DNA of 35,414 bases. Source: a virus. Positions 30,043-35,414 of this stretch are shown in pieces. The notes beneath the pieces were generated by a model. The model was given only the letters and a program-made list of their open reading frames with translations, had not been told where the DNA came from and searched no databases. The stretch's first letter is position 1. Each line of letters opens with the position of its first letter. The stretch is from positions 1 through 35,414 of IMG/VR virus record IMGVR_UViG_3300044742_000201; one strand, 5' to 3'. The position numbers were made by a program, and so were the translations under genes.

Positions 30043-32421
30043 ATGGAACGGAAAGTTAATGTCCAAGACTGGCAGAAGGTCACGGTCGAAGATTTCAACA
30101 ACTTCGGCTTATTCCCCCGCTACTCTTTTGACCATGTCGTCGGGGACACGCTTATTCCCGGCATGGCCTACACCGGATTCGCCACGGTGCAGGATGCTCC
30201 GGCGGTGGTCACGGTAGGAAACGGGCGGTTGTTTCACGCTGGTCTTGTTTTCTATAACGACAACGAGGGTGGGACGAATCTCGATCTGCTGGGTGTTCTC
30301 CCGGTCGTCACTCGCAAGTATGTCGGCGTCGTAGTGTGGGGCCAAGAAATTGAAACGGATACGGAGCCACGAACGTTCTTGACTGATCCGGTAACGCGCG
30401 CAACGGTGGCGCGTGTTGTCAGTACAGAAAATCGTCGCTGGGCCAATATCAGCACCGTCGTCGGCGCCGAAAGTCCGGATCCGCAGCGACCGGTTATTGC
30501 TTCCAACACGTTGGCGGTGGCGTGGATCTTGCTGGATTCCACAGGCATTGTGTCCATTGAAAAGGTGGAAGACAACTACGCACCGAACCTTGCCAACCTC
30601 AACGAGAGGCTGGATGAGAACGATGCGTGGCGCACCCGCACCGGCTCGCGTCTCGATACGCTGGCGACTGACCTTGCTGCGCTGGCTGCTCGACTCAACG
30701 GTACTGCGTCACTCAAGTTCACACTGAAGCTGGCGGCAGATATTGCACGCATCAGGGAGACGCTCGATCTTCCTGACACCTATTCGTCATGGGGTGCGGA
30801 TCACTTCCTGACGACAGACGAGAGCGACATCAACCACGTAGATTGGGTGGCCAAGGTTGAGGAGGGTATTCGTTTCCCGAACGAGGCTGAGCGTGATTCA
30901 CAGATCGGACTGTTTGATCCAACCGACCCTTCGGTCATGAACCAAGCCAATTTCGTGCTGCCAGCCTATGATCAAGTCGCGCGGGTTGAAGTGCTAGGCA
31001 ATGACGGTGAACTGTCGATCTCACAAAATCAGCATCAGTTGATCAACTGGGAACTCTGCACCAAGACCCGCACGCGCATCCGCTGGGGGACGGCGTTCTA
31101 TGTTTGCGCTAACGGTGTCTGGTGGTTCGCGCCAAGTGGTCGTGACTGGATAACGTCGATTGGTGAGGGTGATCAATACTCCAATGGATGGGGCATTGGC
31201 GGCAACACCGTCAACACGGATTTGATTTATGATCCGATCCGCAATATCTTGACACGCGGAAACGAGACATTCCAAATCCTCGACGTGCAGGATAACCCGA
31301 ACCATACCGTCGTGCGACTTGTGCAGTTCTGGGTCGATGAAATCATTGACAGCTATTACTGGCGGCAGATCGTCACTATCCAGGGGCTTTCTGGGTCGGT
31401 GATTTCGCAGACATACCTCAACTCGCAAGGCGGCTGGCTTACATCTGTCGATTTGTTCTTCACTCGTGTTGCGACGACCGGCGATGTTCATGTGCTGATC
31501 TGTGAGTGCGGTTTGGGTGGTGCGCCGGACTTCCAAAAGACAATTGCACGTTCGACCATCACCGTCGATCTGCTGCGTACGATACCAAACCACACCCGCG
31601 TCAACTTCTTGCCGACCTATCTGGCAAAGGGTGCGCGATACGCTATCGTGCTGCAGACACCCGGCAATCACTTCGTCTCACTGGTTCACAATAACAAGTT
31701 CGCACAAGGTTCGCTGTTCCATTCGTCTGACGGTGCGTGGTCTATCGGCGATCTCTACAAGGACATGGCGTTCCGCCTGAACTTTGCGAAGTTCAGGACT
31801 AATCGCTGCACTGTGCAGTTCAACAATCTTGAGCTCGCCGACGGCATTGCGTCTATCGACCTCAACTTCGATTCGACGCGCCCGCCGGGAACTACGATTC
31901 AGTTTGAGGTGCAGGTGAACGGTGAGTGGAAATCGCTCGGCTACTATGCCAGCAACCCGCTGCTCGGCAAGCCACCGATGCTGCAGTTCCGTGCTCAACT
32001 GATTGGAACAACCGATGAGATGCCGGGTATCGGTGTCGCATCGAACAGTCGCTCGCTGACAACGCGCCCGCGCAATGACTTCCGGCATATTTCTACGGCG
32101 CGCGTTATGCCGAACTCCGGTACGGTCAACACGGTCTACGTGGATTATCGCCTGGAGTCGTGGCGAGGCCCTCCCTACCACACGTTCACACCGCGCCTGT
32201 TGACCGGCGCGAGTTATGTGTCGGTGCGGACACCGTCATTGATCGAAGACGAAATCGATCCGAATGATCCGACCACGCTGTTCCGGAGATGCACTTGGAA
32301 TCTTGCCGCGCTCGGTGGCGTACCCATCACCGGTTATAAGATCAGGTCGGAGGGAACGACTGACAACGAGCTCGCCTGCTTCCTTGTCGGCGAGCGTATC
32401 GATATCGGCGTAAACATCTAA
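30043..32421 (+). CDS. Large tail/baseplate-associated protein
   Basis: A 792-residue protein with a strong ribosome binding site (AGGAG). The N-terminus (MERKVNVQDWQKVTVEDFNN) resembles a tail protein that packs against the baseplate, with a region NDNEGGTNL. A helical stretch at 182-219 (LANLNERLDENDAWRTRTGSRL and Ala-rich heptads) is a probable trimeric stalk. Beta-rich domains follow to the end, with GDVHVLICECG and VQVNGEWKSLGYY. The fibre-like build and its position after gpI fit a fibre or side spike. No enzymatic motif is seen. Confidence 0.78.
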   Translation: MERKVNVQDWQKVTVEDFNNFGLFPRYSFDHVVGDTLIPGMAYTGFATVQDAPAVVTVGNGRLFHAGLVFYNDNEGGTNLDLLGVLPVVTRKYVGVVVWGQEIETDTEPRTFLTDPVTRATVARVVSTENRRWANISTVVGAESPDPQRPVIASNTLAVAWILLDSTGIVSIEKVEDNYAPNLANLNERLDENDAWRTRTGSRLDTLATDLAALAARLNGTASLKFTLKLAADIARIRETLDLPDTYSSWGADHFLTTDESDINHVDWVAKVEEGIRFPNEAERDSQIGLFDPTDPSVMNQANFVLPAYDQVARVEVLGNDGELSISQNQHQLINWELCTKTRTRIRWGTAFYVCANGVWWFAPSGRDWITSIGEGDQYSNGWGIGGNTVNTDLIYDPIRNILTRGNETFQILDVQDNPNHTVVRLVQFWVDEIIDSYYWRQIVTIQGLSGSVISQTYLNSQGGWLTSVDLFFTRVATTGDVHVLICECGLGGAPDFQKTIARSTITVDLLRTIPNHTRVNFLPTYLAKGARYAIVLQTPGNHFVSLVHNNKFAQGSLFHSSDGAWSIGDLYKDMAFRLNFAKFRTNRCTVQFNNLELADGIASIDLNFDSTRPPGTTIQFEVQVNGEWKSLGYYASNPLLGKPPMLQFRAQLIGTTDEMPGIGVASNSRSLTTRPRNDFRHISTARVMPNSGTVNTVYVDYRLESWRGPPYHTFTPRLLTGASYVSVRTPSLIEDEIDPNDPTTLFRRCTWNLAALGGVPITGYKIRSEGTTDNELACFLVGERIDIGVNI

Positions 32422-32435
32422 ACGGAGAATTAAAT

Positions 32436-32903
32436 ATGGCAACGGATAGATATCCAAACCAGAATGTCACTATGCCGATGACTCAGGGACGCGTTGATGC
32501 GGCGCGTGCCAGACTTGATCCCGGTCGCCCCGCGACGCCAAAATATAGATCGGCAAACGGCAAAGGTTCGCGGCGTGAAACACGACCGGGCGAGTGGTTC
32601 GATGATCGACATATCGAAATCGGTGGGCCATCATCACCGTCTGAAGATTCACCGCCAGAAGGCAAGGCGGAAGGTCGCGCGGTGCCAGCGTCCTACGATC
32701 CGCTCAAGGTGTACTCGGTCACACTCGGCAAGCCGGTGGTATTCTCCGGCCGCATGCTGTCGCCAGCCAAGCAATACCAAATGGTCGGTGATGCCTGCAC
32801 CGAGATCACTGCAAATATCGTAGATGCGGTCGAGATCGGCGATATCCCGGCCGATCCAGACGCACAGCCAAGTTCTGCAAAGACAAAGTCAAAGGCCAAG
32901 TAA
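32436..32903 (+). CDS. Hypothetical protein with Pro/Ser-rich middle
   Basis: A 155-residue protein with GGAG upstream. The first 45 residues are basic (RGRVD-like and KYRSANGKGSRRETR patterns). The middle (GGPSSPSEDSPPEGKAEG) is disordered. The C-terminal part has strands (KVYSVTLGKPVVFSGRM) and ends in Lys-rich KTKSKAK. No family is recognised. Two-part organisation between fibre-like genes suggests an accessory virion or fibre protein. Confidence 0.72.
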   Translation: MATDRYPNQNVTMPMTQGRVDAARARLDPGRPATPKYRSANGKGSRRETRPGEWFDDRHIEIGGPSSPSEDSPPEGKAEGRAVPASYDPLKVYSVTLGKPVVFSGRMLSPAKQYQMVGDACTEITANIVDAVEIGDIPADPDAQPSSAKTKSKAK

Positions 32904-32904
32904 C

Positions 32905-34734
32905 ATGGCACTGAAACGGCTTGACGAAGAGTTCGAGCTGAAGCCTGGGACGCAGCTGCTCCCATATATGCGGCGGCTGCTCCCCTCACTAGAGGGACGT
33001 TTTCAAGTTTTGGAAACGGAACAGGATATCGTCAAGCAACTGACGGAGGATATTCGGGCGGCGGCCTTGTCACGCATGAACGAAATATTGATTCCGGCAA
33101 CTGAGGATATCATCGCTGTCACCAAACTCGGATTCTTGCTGGGGCCGAGCTCGACGTTGATGGAGCTGAAGCTGGGGCCGACGTACTTGATCATCGACGA
33201 AGGTCCGCAGCGCAACTCGTTCACGCCATCGCCCTACTTGATCATCGAGCGCGAGGCCAACATCGATGATTATGCTATCGCGCGTTTGGATGGCTACACG
33301 CAGGAGTCCGGCGAACTGCTGATGACCATCACGGCGTGGCACGGCAACGCCGGACCGCACAGTGATTGGATGGTATCTTCGACTCCTGGCATGGCGGACA
33401 GCACCAAGCTGTATCACGATGCTGTTGGGCCGATGCACGACACGGTCGTTGCTGACCACGCCGATGTCGTAGTGAAGCATCAGGAGATCCTTGATGCTAT
33501 CGAAGCGTTGGAAGAAGCCGGACTCGATCTGTTCAACTACGTGCGCCGCGACGGTACGGTGCCGTTCACCGGAGTGCAGCCCGGTGTGCATCCGCCGATT
33601 GGTTCGAACGATGCCTCATTAGCGACGACTGCTTGGTCTCGCGCGCGTATGATCGAGTACGCGGGCAATGCTCTGCAGAAAACTGGCGGCACCATGAGTG
33701 GACCGCTGACATTGGCTGGGGTTCCGGTTGCACCGTTGCAGGCTGCGACCAAATCTTACGTCGATTCAATTATCGGCGCTGGCGGCGTGATCAGCAATTC
33801 GGTAACGATTCAGGCCATCAATCCATCACTGCGCTTGCAAGCTACTCTGCCGGGACAGACACGTTCGATAGAGGCGCTTGGTCAGCAGGGCATGATCAAG
33901 TGGGCAATGAATCTTGCCGACAACACCGCTGAAACGGGTGGCGACGCTGGCTCGAACTTCTCGCTGGTTCGATACGGCGACAGTGGCTCAATCATCGATA
34001 CCGCGCTCGGCGTGAACCGACAGACCGGGATCACGTCAGTTCGTGGACTGAATAGCAGTGCGCCCGTCAACGTGATTGGAGATATCGGCGCCTATCGCCT
34101 CAACGCGCCCACCACTGGCGCGCTGTATCTGAATCAGGCGAGGACTGCCTACCATTACTTTGATGGAGCGAACCATACGTTTGCCGGTGGCGGCGTTCTC
34201 TGCGGACCGCTTACATCTGGCCACATCAACTGCCTCAGCATCTACACGCAGGGCAATGCGATCACGACATGGGGCCTCACGTCACACGGCACCGTAACGG
34301 TGAACGGCCAGCACAATATCAACGGCGCGCTGCAAGTGGCGTCCACCGGGCCGATGATCACGATGTATGATACTGACTATGGAGCGCACTACGTCCACGC
34401 CAATCAAGGACTCATTGGTTTCCTGAACTACAACAGTCAATGGATCCAGTACACCACCGTCAACGGCCACATTTGGTCACCGGCTTACGGATGGATTCAC
34501 GACTACGTTTATAACAATAGTGGTGTGCAGACGACGCGATGGGTTCACGCGGGCGATATCAACTGGGAGAGCTATTACTACCAGTTAGCGGAAATCGGGA
34601 ATGCGTGCATGACCGGCGTGTTTGCTATCGGGGTTTGGTATAGCGGATACAGCAACAATGTCTATGCTGGTCGCTGGCGTCAACTGCAGATGATGATCGC
34701 TGGCGGCTGGTACACATCCGGATGGGCATCATAA
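32905..34734 (+). CDS. Tail fibre protein with hinge repeat and aromatic tip
   Basis: A 609-residue protein; ATG 32905 starts MALKRLDEEFELKPG right after the previous stop, with AAAGG upstream. Its N-terminal part is helical (LLPSLEGRFQVLETEQDIVKQ) and then beta-like. A hinge repeat (KTGGTMSGPLTLAGVP with ATKSYVDS) is found at about 260-290. The C-terminal 120 residues are unusually rich in Tyr, Trp, Asn and Gly (YTTVNGHIWSPAYGW, WYSGYSNNVYAGRW), fitting a receptor-binding tip. It resembles trimeric tail fibres whose ends vary in sequence. Confidence 0.85.
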   Translation: MALKRLDEEFELKPGTQLLPYMRRLLPSLEGRFQVLETEQDIVKQLTEDIRAAALSRMNEILIPATEDIIAVTKLGFLLGPSSTLMELKLGPTYLIIDEGPQRNSFTPSPYLIIEREANIDDYAIARLDGYTQESGELLMTITAWHGNAGPHSDWMVSSTPGMADSTKLYHDAVGPMHDTVVADHADVVVKHQEILDAIEALEEAGLDLFNYVRRDGTVPFTGVQPGVHPPIGSNDASLATTAWSRARMIEYAGNALQKTGGTMSGPLTLAGVPVAPLQAATKSYVDSIIGAGGVISNSVTIQAINPSLRLQATLPGQTRSIEALGQQGMIKWAMNLADNTAETGGDAGSNFSLVRYGDSGSIIDTALGVNRQTGITSVRGLNSSAPVNVIGDIGAYRLNAPTTGALYLNQARTAYHYFDGANHTFAGGGVLCGPLTSGHINCLSIYTQGNAITTWGLTSHGTVTVNGQHNINGALQVASTGPMITMYDTDYGAHYVHANQGLIGFLNYNSQWIQYTTVNGHIWSPAYGWIHDYVYNNSGVQTTRWVHAGDINWESYYYQLAEIGNACMTGVFAIGVWYSGYSNNVYAGRWRQLQMMIAGGWYTSGWAS

Positions 34735-35183
34735 TGGATATCATCGATCACGGCGAGTGGGTCGGCTACACGCCGAGCGACTATCCGATCAAGGGGCTAC
34801 CAGCGACCATCGTGTATGCGATGCGCGAAAGCGATGGTGCGGACTGGTATCTGTTTCAGCGTAAAGAACTCACCGCCACCGACTCGATCAAGATGCTGCT
34901 GCGCAAGACCGACCAAGGCTGGGCCGTGATTACGACGACCTACGATGCGTCTTCTCTCTTCCCAGTAGATTCACGCCTGATCGAAGTGCGTGGCGCAACT
35001 GCCGACCATGAATCGTTCCGGATGAACCTTGTCGATTTGGACAAGAAACAATTCACGCCGCCGATACCCCCCGAGGATCGGCCCAACATGATGAAGATAA
35101 TCATGGAAGAGCTTGGGGTGGACGAGACCAAGATGAAAGCAAAGTTAGACGCGGCGCTAAAAAACAGGAGATCACATGGCTGA
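34734..35183 (+). CDS. Hypothetical protein after a fibre gene, possible fibre accessory
   Basis: A 149-residue protein from ATG 34734, sharing one base with the fibre stop (TAATG). An upstream ATG 34722 would add four residues. It has alternating strands (ATIVYAMRESDGADWYLFQRK, GWAVITTTYDA) and a helical, Lys-rich end (TKMKAKLDAALKNRR). Its place right after a fibre gene is where fibre assembly chaperones usually sit, but no chaperone motif is recognised. Confidence 0.72.
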   Translation: MDIIDHGEWVGYTPSDYPIKGLPATIVYAMRESDGADWYLFQRKELTATDSIKMLLRKTDQGWAVITTTYDASSLFPVDSRLIEVRGATADHESFRMNLVDLDKKQFTPPIPPEDRPNMMKIIMEELGVDETKMKAKLDAALKNRRSHG

Positions 35184-35414
35184 CCAAGCTTTCTTCGAGG
35201 GGAGACAAACGACTCCTCTGCCTCCGGGGCATGAACTGTCTCCAGTGTCGGCCCTGCGGACGATGGCCGTCAGAATGGAATGCAACCCGGTCGGGCAAAT
35301 TATTGTGACACCGATCATTCAAGACCAGAACCTCGGTGACTATATCCGGGAGATCCGTATCTTCTCGGCGGCGGTTAACGGAGCAGAAGCTGAACTGTTA
35401 CTGTCTGTCAGGTT
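35176..35414 (+). CDS. Start of a further virion gene, 3' truncated
   Basis: ATG 35176 has AGGAG six bases upstream and overlaps the previous gene by eight bases. The frame is open to the window edge and encodes at least 79 residues. It starts MADQAFFEGRQTTPLPPGH and continues with an apolar beta-like section (IIVTPIIQDQNLGDYIREIR). The continuation outside the window is needed for a family call. It is likely another tail or fibre gene from its position. Confidence 0.65.
   Translation, partial: MADQAFFEGRQTTPLPPGHELSPVSALRTMAVRMECNPVGQIIVTPIIQDQNLGDYIREIRIFSAAVNGAEAELLLSVR

Noticed and set aside
34350-34734. Variable region of a diversity-generating retroelement
   Set aside because: The aromatic/Asn-rich fibre end invites the idea, but no reverse transcriptase and no second copy acting as template repeat is visible in the window.

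Overview
The window is a continuous run of tailed-bacteriophage late genes, or the same region of a prophage. Every gene I can support lies on the + strand, mostly with start/stop overlaps (ATGA, TGATG, TAATG) or gaps under 100 bases, as in one long late operon. Shine-Dalgarno sites of the AGGAGG/GGAG type and the protein families (DUF1073 portal, DUF2213 protease, DUF2184 capsid, Mu/P2-like baseplate) point to a proteobacterial host. The style resembles phages of Alphaproteobacteria, but no gene here fixes the host. No integrase, repressor, tRNA, rRNA, CRISPR array or insertion sequence is visible.

Layout. 1-346: the 3' end of a gene resembling the KOW domain of a NusG/RfaH-type factor, then a short non-coding leader with inverted repeats. 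347-5342: packaging and portal (small-terminase-like protein, large terminase, small unknowns, portal, MuF-like head protein). 5392-7244: a proline-rich repeat protein, small unknown genes and a CxxCxxCC cysteine protein. 7234-18514: about 11 kb of adhesin and fibre genes: a 1586-residue multi-domain protein, a protein built of about 32 copies of a ~21-residue repeat, a collagen-like fibre, a double LamG-like protein and a fibre with hinge repeats. 18489-19745: small proteins, two of them with a membrane segment. 19742-22440: protease with an in-frame internal scaffold start, cement/decoration protein and major capsid protein. 22480-26019: connector and tail-completion genes, including a 30-residue membrane peptide and a small Cys/His protein. 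26024-30031: a compact baseplate (gpV spike, unknown, gp25, J, I). 30043 to the end: tail/baseplate-associated protein, another fibre and partners, cut off by the window edge.

Working together: terminase loads DNA through the portal into a shell of DUF2184 capsid protein. The shell is assembled on the scaffold and matured by the protease. Connector proteins close the head, the baseplate set forms the tail tip, and the large adhesin cassette presumably supplies host binding.

Three things stand out. The tail-completion genes run straight into the baseplate genes, with no sheath, tube or tape-measure gene between them. The adhesin cassette sits between the MuF gene and the capsid protease, splitting the head module. 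The ~21-residue GTGAL-type repeat fills one protein and also recurs in its neighbour, where it flanks a carbohydrate-binding-like domain.
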